From Paraburkholderia sp. CNPSo 3274 (GTDB lineage: Bacteria > Pseudomonadota > Gammaproteobacteria > Burkholderiales > Burkholderiaceae), in assembly GCF_024206475.1 (NCBI RefSeq), contig NZ_JAMBPR010000033.1:1-64000 (forward strand): DNA of 64,000 bases, in the 5' to 3' direction. The notes under the pieces were generated by a model, which worked only from the letters and a program-made list of their open reading frames with translations, did no database searches and had not been told where the DNA came from. The translations under genes were made by a program, and so were the position numbers. Every line of letters starts with the position of its first letter. Position 1 is the stretch's first letter. Below are positions 33,683-43,196 of the stretch, in pieces.

Positions 33683-36287
33683 CGTTCTTCGAATAGCGCT
33701 TCGCGAGCGCCGCGGCGGATTTCGATTCGCCACCCGCGCGCGCAAGCGACGACAGACGGTTGCCGGCGATTTGCCCCGCGAATCCGCCGACTGTCCCGCC
33801 CACCGCATGGCCCACCGCATTCGCGGCATAGGGAAGCGCCGTAGCGATTCCCGAGCGTAACATGTTGATGTGCTGCGCTGCTGCGCCCGGATAGGATCCC
33901 GGCTGCCGGATGATGCGCCCAGCCTCATTCAGGGTGCGCAGCGCGCCCATCTCATTGCCGTTGAAAATCAGTTTGAGTTTAGGCGCCATGCTCTGAGCGG
34001 TCTTCGAAAACTGGTTGGCGTTCCAGTATTCAGTCTTACCGCCTGCGTCCGTGAGCTGGCGCGCGGCCTGCCCGCGAATCTCCGCGAGCGAGCCCTGAAC
34101 ATCGGGCGCTAGTTCCGGCGCCATCTGTTCGATCTTCGTCAGGCTGCCGAGCAGATTGCGGAAATTCGCGCCATCCATGCCGACCACGCGCTGTCCCACC
34201 TTTTCCATCGGTACATTGCGATTCAGGCCAGTGCCGTCCTGATCTCCAAGCAACTTCGAAATCTGGCCCGGGTCTGCAAGCATCTGCTGACGCTGCTGCC
34301 ACATCGATCGCGCCTGATCGAACAAACCCTGGCCGCCGGCCGCGCCCACGTCGGTATCGAGAGCCTGCTTGACCTGGCTGATGAACTGGCCGGATTGCGG
34401 ATTGTCGCGTCCCACTGCATTGAGCCACTGGCGGAAGTTCTCGGCGTTCTCGATGGTCCGCGGCGCGGCGCCCTGTTCGGCTGGCGTCTGCTCGGCGAGA
34501 TCCGAGAAGCGTGCGAAACGATTCTGCACAGCGTTATAGAGCGCCTGACGATCGGGAGATGCCGACATGCGGTCGCGCAGGTCAAGATCACCCAGCAGGT
34601 TCGTGAGCGCGGGCGTCTCGGCGAGCGGCACATTGCCGGCCTGCTCGCGCGCCTGCTGATAGAGATTGCCGGCCTGATTGTCGAACCAGTCGCTCATTTT
34701 CTGGAGCGGCGCGAGAATCTTCGTGCCCACCCCCTCAGCATCGAGCATTGGATCGCGCCCGGTCATGTCGTTCACGCCATCGGCATAATTGCGAATCGCA
34801 TTCTGCTCATCCGCGATCGTTGCGCGCGTCACATCGCCAATCGGGCTGCTGACCTTGGCATTCTGGTATTCAACGCCGGCCTGCTGCGGATCGCCGCTCA
34901 ATACCGAATCGCGCACGCGATCGAGCCCGAGCGCGCGCACCACGTCGAGCCGCGCGGCCTGATCAGCCTGAGGCAATGGACCGGAGACGGTAGGCGACTT
35001 GTCGGGCGATGGAAACAGATCGATTGCTTTGCCTGAGACGGCAGGAAGATTCGCGGCGGCCATCGGTACACCCGCATCCGGCGAGGCAGGCGGCGTTTGC
35101 ATGCCGGGCGACACCTGAGTAAAGGTGCCGTCACCATTGGCCACGTAGCGCGGCTTGGCGGCGGCTTCCGGAGAGATGCCAGCCGCCGGCGCCGCGGCTT
35201 CCGGTTGTGGGCCGCCGGCGGCAGTCGATTCCGCCGCGGGCGCAGGCTGCGCCGGTTCCGGCGTGCCGCGTAGCATCGCGCGCGTGCCGCCGATCGTGAG
35301 TGCGGCATTCGCGCCGAACTTGGCTAGATTCGAAATCTTCTGTGCGGTCTGCGGCGATGCACCGAGCGCCTGCGCGCCGCTGCCGATTGCATTCGAACCG
35401 GCATTGACCGCGCCGCCGATAATGCGGCCCGGCACATCGGCGACAGCCTGCCCGAGTTGCTGCGCGCCGGCGCTGCCAGCCGGCGTCAGCGCACCCTCAA
35501 TCGCGTTGCTGACCTTTCCGGCGGTGTTCTCCCACGCCTGATTGGCCGCGCTGAAATCGCCCATCGTCGTGACGGCTTTTGCTGCGCCTGCGCCGAGCCC
35601 CGCCACGCTGCCAGCTAGACCACTCAATCCGCGTACGGCCGCCGCATCGACGGCGCTGCTGATTGGATCAAGGCCAAGTCCCTGATTGAGCTTCTGATGG
35701 GTCGCTGAGGTCTGCAGCGGCGCTGCCTTTGCCGCGGGCGTCGCAGCGGCCTGCGCGTTCTGCGCGGCAGTCTGGAGCGTGGCGAGCAGATCCGATTGCG
35801 GTCCGGTATCAGCTGGTGCCTGTTGACCTGAAGAAGTCTGCCCCGGTGTGGTAGGCGCAGGCCCGCCGGAGAAGCCCGGAACGCCGTTCATCACATGGTC
35901 GATGTACTGCGACGGGTCTGCGTTCTGGAAGCCGCCATAGGCCTTCAATGCGCCCTGATATGTGCCGCCGTTTTGCGCCTTGAGCTTCTGGATATACCAG
36001 TCCGCCGCGGCACGCGATTGCGCCGGATCGAATGGATCGAACTTGACGCCCTGGTTGCGCAGCATCGCAAGCGTGCCCGGCGTGAACTGGTACGGGCCCA
36101 TCGCGCCGGTCGTCGGATTCACAAGGTTCTTGCCGCCGCTGCTCTCCTGATTCGTCAGTTTGTTCAGCATCGCCGCGGGCGTGCCATAGGACTTCGTCGG
36201 ATCGAACGCGGCTGCCCCGGGCGAAGCAGATGGTTGCGCGGAAGGCGTCGTACCGGTCGCCTGCTGAAGCGTATCGAGCAGATCCAT
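33672..36287 (-). CDS. Ejection protein with lytic transglycosylase domain (gp16-like)
   Basis: Virion protein of 871 residues. The N-terminal domain (about 38-115) has NQESSGGKNLVNPTTGAMGP, YQFTPGTLAML, then AAADWYIQKL: an SLT-type fold with the catalytic Glu near residue 48. A long Ala/Pro-rich middle and helical C-terminus follow. In P22-like phages such proteins are injected with the DNA and open the cell wall. It starts at the last base of the gene upstream, as expected for the gp7-gp20-gp16 order. Confidence 0.82.
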   Translation of the reverse strand: MDLLDTLQQATGTTPSAQPSASPGAAAFDPTKSYGTPAAMLNKLTNQESSGGKNLVNPTTGAMGPYQFTPGTLAMLRNQGVKFDPFDPAQSRAAADWYIQKLKAQNGGTYQGALKAYGGFQNADPSQYIDHVMNGVPGFSGGPAPTTPGQTSSGQQAPADTGPQSDLLATLQTAAQNAQAAATPAAKAAPLQTSATHQKLNQGLGLDPISSAVDAAAVRGLSGLAGSVAGLGAGAAKAVTTMGDFSAANQAWENTAGKVSNAIEGALTPAGSAGAQQLGQAVADVPGRIIGGAVNAGSNAIGSGAQALGASPQTAQKISNLAKFGANAALTIGGTRAMLRGTPEPAQPAPAAESTAAGGPQPEAAAPAAGISPEAAAKPRYVANGDGTFTQVSPGMQTPPASPDAGVPMAAANLPAVSGKAIDLFPSPDKSPTVSGPLPQADQAARLDVVRALGLDRVRDSVLSGDPQQAGVEYQNAKVSSPIGDVTRATIADEQNAIRNYADGVNDMTGRDPMLDAEGVGTKILAPLQKMSDWFDNQAGNLYQQAREQAGNVPLAETPALTNLLGDLDLRDRMSASPDRQALYNAVQNRFARFSDLAEQTPAEQGAAPRTIENAENFRQWLNAVGRDNPQSGQFISQVKQALDTDVGAAGGQGLFDQARSMWQQRQQMLADPGQISKLLGDQDGTGLNRNVPMEKVGQRVVGMDGANFRNLLGSLTKIEQMAPELAPDVQGSLAEIRGQAARQLTDAGGKTEYWNANQFSKTAQSMAPKLKLIFNGNEMGALRTLNEAGRIIRQPGSYPGAAAQHINMLRSGIATALPYAANAVGHAVGGTVGGFAGQIAGNRLSSLARAGGESKSAAALAKRYSKNVNP

Positions 36288-37819
36288 TACTGGACGCCTC
36301 CCCCATTGCTCAACTGGTTCAGATTCGCCGCCTTGTTCATGAGCGCCTTGAACTGTGCCGAATTCTTGCCGCCCAGGCTATTGACTATCGAACTGACTGT
36401 TGCGGTGTCGCCGCCCTTTGCCGCGTTGTACATCTCGAAGATGCGCGGATCGAAACTGGCGCCCCACTGCTGATCAAACTGGCGCTTGGCGAACACGCCC
36501 GCCGATGGATTCGCTGCGATCGCACGTTCGAGTCCTGGCTGATAGGCCTGCGTGCCGGACGTAATGGCATCATTCAGGCGCGTGATCTGCTTGATGGCCT
36601 GCGGCGTATAGGCAAGCGAGCCATTGGCCTTGATCTGCGCTTCAAGGCCTGCATTCGTGGATGGTCCCATGGTCTGCGCGGCCTGCAATGCAGAGCGCTC
36701 CAGCCCCTTGCCAACCATGTCGTAGGCCGTGGCCGAATCCTTCGCATCGCCCGCATTGAAGCCGAAGGCACTCGCGATATTGCGGAAGGCCTGACCGCTC
36801 GGGCCGGTTGCATCCACATTATCGATGTTGTCGAGCACGATTCGATTGTTCTCGTGCTGAAGGCCTGCGCCTGCGAACTGCTGGCGCGCGGCGTCGCGCT
36901 CGCCCTGCAGAACGGGAAGTGCCTGCGCATCGCCCGGTTGCGGCACGTATATGCCCTGTGTGGGCGCGTTCGTCACGCCAGTGATATTGCCGTTCGCGTC
37001 GCGGTTCGTGACCGTCATGCCGCCGGTAAGCGCGTTCGTGCCGACCTGTTGCCGCTCTCCCGGGCCGATCTGGTTCGGAATGCCGGGCGTGCCGGTGAGC
37101 GTACCCGGAGCCTGTCCATACTCGCCATTGGACGCAACCGGAACCGTCTGTGCGCCATTGTTGAGCATCTGCGTCGCGCCCTGAAGCTGCTGGGTCTGGG
37201 CCGTGGCCGGCGTCGTATCGCGCGCGAATTGCCCGAGCGCCGTTTGCAGGCCCTGAGGACTCTGGGCGTTCGTCTGGATGCCCTGAATCACCTGATCGAC
37301 ATAGCCAGAACCGGGCCCGCTTAGCGTGCGCTTGAGCGACGAAAGCTGGTTGATCATGTTGCCAGGATCGGTAATCGGCTGGCCGTTCGGACCCATGAAG
37401 CTGTGCGCCACGGCATTGACACGCTGCATATCGCTGTCCGACATGTTGCTCAGCGTCGTCTTGTAAGCATTCACGTGCTGCGCGAGGCCCATGATCTGGT
37501 CGGCATACTGACTGCCAACGAGGGGTGTTTTCGTCGCAGTCCACTGCTGCAGCTTGCCGTAATCGATCGTGCCGTCCGAGTTCTTGAACGGCGCATTCGG
37601 ATCCTGCATTGCCGCGCTGAACGTATTACGCTCGCCCTGGAGCTGCGTATTGAGTTGCGCGCTCTGCTGCAGGTTCTGCGTCTCGGCCTGCATCATCTGG
37701 TTCTGCTGCTGGATATTCGCAAGCGAGGCCAGCGAAGTCATCGGCTGAAGCATTTGCCCCATTGATGTGAAGGGGCTGCCGACCTGCGCCTGAAGCGGAA
37801 TTGACGGATCGATAGGCAT
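36287..37819 (-). CDS. Ejection protein (gp20-like)
   Basis: Virion protein of 510 residues, Gln/Asn/Ala-rich with long helices (SLANIQQQNQMMQAETQNLQ in the N-terminal 60). No enzyme motif. Place between the gp7-like and gp16-like genes and composition support a DNA-injection protein. The C-terminal half from about 390 is more conserved-looking. Identity rests mainly on order. Confidence 0.7.
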   Translation of the reverse strand: MPIDPSIPLQAQVGSPFTSMGQMLQPMTSLASLANIQQQNQMMQAETQNLQQSAQLNTQLQGERNTFSAAMQDPNAPFKNSDGTIDYGKLQQWTATKTPLVGSQYADQIMGLAQHVNAYKTTLSNMSDSDMQRVNAVAHSFMGPNGQPITDPGNMINQLSSLKRTLSGPGSGYVDQVIQGIQTNAQSPQGLQTALGQFARDTTPATAQTQQLQGATQMLNNGAQTVPVASNGEYGQAPGTLTGTPGIPNQIGPGERQQVGTNALTGGMTVTNRDANGNITGVTNAPTQGIYVPQPGDAQALPVLQGERDAARQQFAGAGLQHENNRIVLDNIDNVDATGPSGQAFRNIASAFGFNAGDAKDSATAYDMVGKGLERSALQAAQTMGPSTNAGLEAQIKANGSLAYTPQAIKQITRLNDAITSGTQAYQPGLERAIAANPSAGVFAKRQFDQQWGASFDPRIFEMYNAAKGGDTATVSSIVNSLGGKNSAQFKALMNKAANLNQLSNGGGVQ

Positions 37820-37822
37820 GCT

Positions 37823-38608
37823 TTAGCTCCCCGAAGGTGTCCAGCCAGGCACGCCATAATCGCCACCACCCGACGAGCCGAACAGATTTCCATTACTCAT
37901 GCCGTTGAGCATGAGATAGCCCATACCGTTGTTCAGGCCACCCGAGATCGCATTCGCAGTGCCGATCGTGCCGGCCGCCTGTGCATTACCGGCCGACTGG
38001 ATCGTATTGGCCACATTAGCACCGGTCTGGGTCGCATTCTGGCCGACATTGGCCGCGGCGTTTTCGCCAAGATTCGCGAGGCCAGAGAGGCGGTTGTAGA
38101 TGTTCTGATTCTGCGTCTGATATTGATTGAACTGGTTTCCGTACTGCGTCTGGTAGTCATTGAAGGCATTCTGGAAGGCGGTGCCCGCCATCTGCTGGTT
38201 GTAGCCGATCAGCCCCTTCATGGCCGCACCGGAAAGCACGCCGTCGCTTGCCGCCTGGCTATTCTGCAGCGCCTGCTGTCCCTGGCCGAGCTGGAAGCTA
38301 TACGCCGGCGACATGTACTGCTGCCAGTTCGTATTGCTGATCGACGGCTGGATTGCCATCGGCGTGTTCAACGTGCCGAGCTGGCCATTCAACGTGGAAA
38401 GCGCCGTGCTGCCGGAACTCATATACGGCTGCAGGTTCCCCTGAGTCGTATTGAACATCTGCAGTTGCGCGGCCGTTGCATTGTTCGCCGCATTGGCCTG
38501 CGTATTCGCAGCGGACTGCGCACCTTGCGAACTGATGACCGCGCCGCCGATGGCGCCCACACCCGCTGCAATGCCCCCGATCGCGGCAGCTGAAAGTCCC
38601 GCACTCAT
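37823..38608 (-). CDS. DNA transfer/ejection protein (gp7-like)
   Basis: Protein of 261 residues with a glycine-zipper hydrophobic N-terminus (AAIGGIAAGVGAIGGAVISS) followed by Gln/Asn/Ala-rich helices (YQTQYGNQFNQYQTQNQNIY). These features match injected podovirus proteins that form a trans-envelope channel. The ATG overlaps the upstream SET-protein stop by 4 nt. Three bases separate it from the gp20-like gene. Confidence 0.72.
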   Translation of the reverse strand: MSAGLSAAAIGGIAAGVGAIGGAVISSQGAQSAANTQANAANNATAAQLQMFNTTQGNLQPYMSSGSTALSTLNGQLGTLNTPMAIQPSISNTNWQQYMSPAYSFQLGQGQQALQNSQAASDGVLSGAAMKGLIGYNQQMAGTAFQNAFNDYQTQYGNQFNQYQTQNQNIYNRLSGLANLGENAAANVGQNATQTGANVANTIQSAGNAQAAGTIGTANAISGGLNNGMGYLMLNGMSNGNLFGSSGGGDYGVPGWTPSGS

Positions 38609-39456
38609 GCTTTACCCCCGACAGGCTGGAATCCGGCGCCATTGACATGCATGGCCTGCCGGTAATCGACGGTCACTTCCTCATCCTTTGCAATGGGTTC
38701 CATGGCATAGGCCAGCAGATCGCCATTCGGCATCGGTACGAACCGGCAGTTCGGATGCGCGGAATGGTTCATGAAGCGCCCGGCCGGCGCGCGCCTGTCA
38801 TCGAGGCGAACGGGTTCCAGCAGATCGCCCGGCGTGAAATCGAATAGCGAGAACAGGCCATTGCCTTCAATCGGAGATGGCCGTAGTTCGAGCGTGCGCA
38901 CCCATCCAGGCATGCGCATCTGGTCCGCTTCGTTTTCGACGAGGCGCGTGACGGTTTCCTGCGTGAGGCCATATTCAGCGAGGAATCGCGCATAGTCGTC
39001 GCGATCCAGTTGCGCGAGCATCTGGACATTCTGTTCACCGCCCATCAGTTCCGCGCTCGTCGATTCCGTAATCTCTTCGATGAGGCGGTCGATATCGGTT
39101 TCGTCCGTCGCGTGATAGGTGGTCCAGACCGTTTCCTCGACCGCGTAGCCCACGCGCTTGGCGCCCGGCTTTGAGACGATCGTGCACGGCGCGACGAGCT
39201 CCTTCATGCCCTCGTCGGTCGAGACGATGATTCGCCCCTTGCTGACCGTGCACAGATGCTCATGCCGGTGCACGGCACCCGTCACCACGACGCCCGCCGG
39301 AATCGTCATCTCACGCGCGGCCATGCCGGGCGCGAAGTAGTGGCGCACCGGACAATCGATCTGTGGCAGGCGTTGAATCTCGCGCTCTAGCGATTCGACC
39401 TTCGTGCGCATACCGAATGAAGGCTGCGAGAAGGTGACGTTCGGAACGATCTTCAT
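38605..39456 (-). CDS. Phage cupin-SET domain protein (putative lysine methyltransferase)
   Basis: Protein of 283 residues with two parts. Residues about 40-118 read as a cupin-like barrel (HYFAPGMAAREMTIPAGVVV, then HRHEHLC with His/Glu ligands and a GRIIVST strand). Residues about 190-268 carry SET-domain landmarks: EGNGLF, RFMNHSAHPNC (the N-H-S-C-x-P-N site that binds AdoMet), and DEEVTVDY (E-E-L-x-x-D-Y). Thus it may methylate a protein lysine. It sits among structural genes, overlapping both neighbours by 4 nt. The substrate may be a virion or host protein; that is unknown. Confidence 0.75.
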   Translation of the reverse strand: MKIVPNVTFSQPSFGMRTKVESLEREIQRLPQIDCPVRHYFAPGMAAREMTIPAGVVVTGAVHRHEHLCTVSKGRIIVSTDEGMKELVAPCTIVSKPGAKRVGYAVEETVWTTYHATDETDIDRLIEEITESTSAELMGGEQNVQMLAQLDRDDYARFLAEYGLTQETVTRLVENEADQMRMPGWVRTLELRPSPIEGNGLFSLFDFTPGDLLEPVRLDDRRAPAGRFMNHSAHPNCRFVPMPNGDLLAYAMEPIAKDEEVTVDYRQAMHVNGAGFQPVGGKA

Positions 39457-39788
39457 TCGACGAGCAGCTGCGTGATGAGGTCGCCAGCACCCACGACAGT
39501 CGCATCGCTATCCGCCGCATTGACGGTCGTGGCCATCCACATCGTGTGGCTGAAATTCGCGGGAATCGCGAGCGACAGGACGGCCTCGCTGGATGCCGGA
39601 ATCTGGATCGTGAGTTTCGGGACCGTCGTACCGACTACCGGCTGGTCCGTCGAATCATAGAGCTTCACGTAGCGCGCGGCGGCGTTTGTATTGAGGATCA
39701 GGTAGCCAGCGAGATTGCCAGCATAGGGCTTGACCTGCGCAAGATTCGTCGTAGCCGCGGAGACCTGACGGAAAACGGAAGCAGACAT
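39453..39788 (-). CDS. Small beta-rich structural protein
   Basis: Protein of 111 residues with alternating hydrophobic strands (AGYLILNTNAAARYVKLYDS, then KLTIQIPASSEAVLSLAI), like a jelly-roll or Ig-like virion accessory protein. It overlaps the SET-protein start by 4 nt. Not recognised beyond a phage structural type. Confidence 0.6.
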   Translation of the reverse strand: MSASVFRQVSAATTNLAQVKPYAGNLAGYLILNTNAAARYVKLYDSTDQPVVGTTVPKLTIQIPASSEAVLSLAIPANFSHTMWMATTVNAADSDATVVGAGDLITQLLVE

Positions 39789-39800
39789 GAAATTCTCCAG

Positions 39801-40181
39801 TTAGACGATACCGATTTCGCCCTCAGCCTCGAACACGAGGCCAGCGGCAGAGCCAACGCCAGTCAGGAAGTCGGCAACATCGAGACGCACAAGGCCATAC
39901 CAGTCGAGGTAATTGCCCGGATTTCCCGATGCAGGAATACTCGTGCCGTTGAAGGCAAAGGCGCTTGACGCGGTCGAGCCGCCACTAGACCCGATGAATA
40001 GCGACGGAGAAGCCGCCGAGGCGCCGGTATTGACGATGCGGATATGGCGCAGGATCACGTAGGTATTCGCGTTCGTGCCCGCGAGGCCAGTTCCCCCTGT
40101 CAACGTCGGCGGATTGACGATATTTCCGGCAGACGTAGGGATAGCCACCGGACCGAACCGGACGACCTTGTTCGAAGCCAT
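39801..40181 (-). CDS. Small beta-rich structural protein
   Basis: Protein of 126 residues rich in Ser/Thr/Gly/Ala with beta-strand periodicity (YVILRHIRIVNTGASAASPS, then AFNGTSIPASG). Composition suits a virion surface protein. It lies in the run of small late genes between gp10-like and SET genes. Function unknown. Confidence 0.6.
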   Translation of the reverse strand: MASNKVVRFGPVAIPTSAGNIVNPPTLTGGTGLAGTNANTYVILRHIRIVNTGASAASPSLFIGSSGGSTASSAFAFNGTSIPASGNPGNYLDWYGLVRLDVADFLTGVGSAAGLVFEAEGEIGIV

Positions 40182-40190
40182 GAGAGGTCC

Positions 40191-40766
40191 TTACTGAGGC
40201 ATCAGGAATCCCTTGACGAACACCTTGGTGGTGCCCACAGGGATTGCGGAAGTGAAAGTGAGTGTCTTGCCACTGAGCGAGAACTGGTCTGCGCCCTGGA
40301 ATGCGCCATCGAAAGCGACGATCAGATTTGCCTGATAACCATAGGGCTGCGAAAGCGTAAGGCTCGTCGTGGTGCCAGCAGTGAAATCCACGCCGGCGGC
40401 GAATCCGTATGTGCCGCCGCTTCCCTTTTCGTCGAACCATCCGCCAGGCGCTAGCAAGCCGCGCAACATCGGTTCGAGTTCATCCGGAATATCGAACAGC
40501 AGCGCGGGTCCGATTGCGCCCGGGATACCATTCGCGCCCGGCGGCCCCGGCATCATGAAGAATTCGTCGACCCCTTCTTCATCGCCGAGGAAAGCTGGGG
40601 GCGCTGAACTAATGATCGTCGTGCCGCCGCTCGATGAGCCTGAAGCACCACCGGTGCGCTGCCACAATGTGAGAATCAGATACAGAAAATCGCGATTCGG
40701 CCGGCCATGCTCATCTATCCAGGTATTCACCCGCGCGAGCGGGAAGCCTGCCGGAAAGTTCGCCAT
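40191..40766 (-). CDS. Late protein with collagen-like and tailspike-shared module
   Basis: Protein of 191 residues. N-terminal MANFPAGFPLARVNTWIDEH and helical FLYLILTLWQRTGG; a short collagen-like run GPPGANGIPGAIGP at about 73-86; then a C-terminal module (residues 112-187) beginning DEKGSGGTYGFAAGVDF that matches residues about 102-183 of the tailspike. It follows the gp10-like gene by one base, the place of the P22 tail needle gene. It may be a tail-tip or fibre-attachment protein; this is inference. Confidence 0.62.
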   Translation of the reverse strand: MANFPAGFPLARVNTWIDEHGRPNRDFLYLILTLWQRTGGASGSSSGGTTIISSAPPAFLGDEEGVDEFFMMPGPPGANGIPGAIGPALLFDIPDELEPMLRGLLAPGGWFDEKGSGGTYGFAAGVDFTAGTTTSLTLSQPYGYQANLIVAFDGAFQGADQFSLSGKTLTFTSAIPVGTTKVFVKGFLMPQ

Positions 40767-40767
40767 G

Positions 40768-42246
40768 TCAGCTAGCGATCAGCGTGGCGCCCACGACATC
40801 GCGCGGCACCGGATCGGAGAACTTCGCTTCATAGACACGATCACGTGCGGCGCCCATCCGTCGCCAGATGGCGCGCCATTTCGTCTTGCCAACTGGACCG
40901 ATCGATTTCCAGTGTTCGTTGCTCCACGTCTGCGCACCATCGTCGGACCAGCGAAGCATGATTTCCGGATTTCTGCCCTGTCCGTTCTGGAGGCCCACGC
41001 CTGGCGTGAATTCGATCTGCAGGCGCTGATAGAAGACGCGCTCGCGGTCGTCCTGATCCCATACATGCTGCGTGCGGCGCCAGCACACGAGCGGCGCGCC
41101 ATTGTCGGTATAGACCGAACGGGTCATCTGGTAGAGGTTGCCGGTCTGGTAGTCGCCTACAAGATTCAGTCCAGCAAACAGCATGTGGCAGTTCGATAGG
41201 TGACGATGGAATTGCCCGGCCACCGGGTCATAACTCAGGCGCTCGTGCCACATGCGCGTGGTCGCGTCCCACACCCATGTCGCGTCCGCAGTCGGGAACG
41301 TGAGCACGTAGAAAAGATGCTCATCTTCCTGATACGAGTAGGCGATCGCGTCGCTGATGACGGGATAGGACGCAATGGCATGATTCACCGCGATCGTCGA
41401 TACGTCCTGAATCTCATAGCCAATCGTGCGCATCACGGCGTTCTGCCCCTGCTCGTTCTGGCCGAGCCATACGAGGCTGTCGCCCACGCGCGCGATAGAT
41501 TGAGCCGCCGAGCAACCGCGCTGCATCGTGACGCCCTGAAGTCGAGAGAACGGGAAATTCTGTCCTTCTGACGAGCCGGCGTCATACCACACTTCAGTTG
41601 TGCGCTCACCGACTAGCCACAGCTCGCGCTTATCCTCGATGAACGTCACGAGGTTGTCGGTGCTCGAATCCTTCAGCGCGAAATAGGTGGCGTCGAACGC
41701 GCTCGTGCCGTTCCAGTAGAGTGGTGCGACATAAAAAGTCTGCGAGTTCGGTTTGTTGAAAACGAGCCAGCCGTCGATAAAAGCGATGCGCGTCGCACCA
41801 AGCCAGGCGGGATCGCCAATCTGTATGACGGTCTGCTTGGCGATATTGACGACGTAGCCATTCACGCCATCGACAATTACGGCAATACCGCCCGCACCAT
41901 TATCGCGGATGACAACCGGCCCTGTTGAGGTGAGCAGCGTGCCGATCTGGGTAGCCTTCAGGACTGCGTTACTCGTCGCGGTCGCGGCGGTCGCAATCGA
42001 TACCATGAAGACTTCGTTGCCGGATACAACAATCGCCTGCGTGCCGCCGGGTAGCGGCCAGTCGCCGCGCATCGGGCCGCTTCCAATGGTGAGATTGTTC
42101 AGGAGCCCAGGCGTGCCGAGCAGCGCCTTGGGCGTTTTCGATCCTTCGTTCTGGCTGACTTCCACATACCAGTTGACGCACTTTTCCGCGTCCTGCAATA
42201 GCATCGGCGCTTCGTAGGCTTGCCCAACGAAGGGAAACTGGCTCAT
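40768..42246 (-). CDS. Packaged-DNA stabilisation protein (gp10-like)
   Basis: Tail hub protein of 492 residues (P22 gp10 is 472). MSQFPFVGQAYEAPMLLQDA followed by EKCVNWYVE is typical of the family, with beta-propeller-like repeats after it (VFMVSIATA, LWLVGERTTEVWYDAG, DSLVWLGQNEQGQNAV). It closes the portal channel with gp4-like protein. The start at 42246 gives an ATGA overlap with the gene upstream. Confidence 0.85.
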   Translation of the reverse strand: MSQFPFVGQAYEAPMLLQDAEKCVNWYVEVSQNEGSKTPKALLGTPGLLNNLTIGSGPMRGDWPLPGGTQAIVVSGNEVFMVSIATAATATSNAVLKATQIGTLLTSTGPVVIRDNGAGGIAVIVDGVNGYVVNIAKQTVIQIGDPAWLGATRIAFIDGWLVFNKPNSQTFYVAPLYWNGTSAFDATYFALKDSSTDNLVTFIEDKRELWLVGERTTEVWYDAGSSEGQNFPFSRLQGVTMQRGCSAAQSIARVGDSLVWLGQNEQGQNAVMRTIGYEIQDVSTIAVNHAIASYPVISDAIAYSYQEDEHLFYVLTFPTADATWVWDATTRMWHERLSYDPVAGQFHRHLSNCHMLFAGLNLVGDYQTGNLYQMTRSVYTDNGAPLVCWRRTQHVWDQDDRERVFYQRLQIEFTPGVGLQNGQGRNPEIMLRWSDDGAQTWSNEHWKSIGPVGKTKWRAIWRRMGAARDRVYEAKFSDPVPRDVVGATLIAS

Positions 42247-43196
42247 AGGAAGCCGCCATGAAGTACCCAACCGGCGTCGTTCTTCGCGCGGCCTGCAATC
42301 GCATTGTCATAAGTCGCCACGCTCTGGATCTGCGAATTGAGGCTTTTGACTGCCGTCTTGGCGACGCGATACTGGCCAGCGAGGCTATCGGGCACCGGCT
42401 TCTCCCCCTTGTATTCCGGCCATAGCTCGATCGCGAGCGCGACCTTCAGGAAGCGTTCATAGCCCTGCGGCAACTCAATGGGCGTATTGAGGCTGACGAA
42501 ATCGGAGAACAGATTGTCGGTCCAGAGATGCACTTCGCCGCCCTGCGACGGATTCGGGAAGAAGTACATCGTCGCGAGCGGCCACGCGGCGTCGTAATAC
42601 ATGACGCGCGGCCATGGACCCGGCTGATTCTTCAGGCCGATGGCATTCCACTGATCAACCGAGATCGGGCGCAGCGGATAATCGACCTGCGAAATCCCGC
42701 TCGTCGTCAGCCGCGTGAAACCGGTGAGCACGCGCAACGGGCGCTGGATCGGGATATTGCCTGGCGTCGTGAACGTGACCGGAAACAGCACGGAATAGGT
42801 CGCGATGGCGTTCGCGGACATCGTGACGGTATTCGTGCCGATGGCTGTCACCGTCGCACCTGAGGCGATCCCAGAGCCGCTGAGGCTGCCGCCGACCGCT
42901 AGATTGGCAGGGATTGCGGTGACACCGGAAATTACATTGCTGCCCTGAACCACGGTGCCGAGGAACGTGCCGCCGACCGGATTGCCGACTGTGTAGATGT
43001 TCTGGCCGGATACCAGATTGAAGATATTCTCGACGCGGTTGTAGCACGCCAGATGCTCGTTCGACAGGCTGTCAAGCAGATCGTTGAGCACGTACAGTGC
43101 ATCCATTGCCATGTCGTCGTCCGGCGTCTCGCCGGCGGCCAGCTCATTGATACGCTTGAGCGCACCCTTGATGATATCCAGCGCGGTGGCCGACAT
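42243..43196 (-). CDS. Tail accessory factor (gp4-like)
   Basis: Protein of 317 residues. The N-terminal helices (ALDIIKGALKRINELAAGE, then DDMAMDALYVLNDLLDSLS) and downstream beta region match gp4-type head-completion proteins that bind the portal. An internal insertion of VSGVTAIPA-like beta repeats (about residues 75-130) makes it longer than P22 gp4 (166 aa). It lies between a small head protein and gp10-like gene as in P22. Confidence 0.75.
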   Translation of the reverse strand: MSATALDIIKGALKRINELAAGETPDDDMAMDALYVLNDLLDSLSNEHLACYNRVENIFNLVSGQNIYTVGNPVGGTFLGTVVQGSNVISGVTAIPANLAVGGSLSGSGIASGATVTAIGTNTVTMSANAIATYSVLFPVTFTTPGNIPIQRPLRVLTGFTRLTTSGISQVDYPLRPISVDQWNAIGLKNQPGPWPRVMYYDAAWPLATMYFFPNPSQGGEVHLWTDNLFSDFVSLNTPIELPQGYERFLKVALAIELWPEYKGEKPVPDSLAGQYRVAKTAVKSLNSQIQSVATYDNAIAGRAKNDAGWVLHGGFL

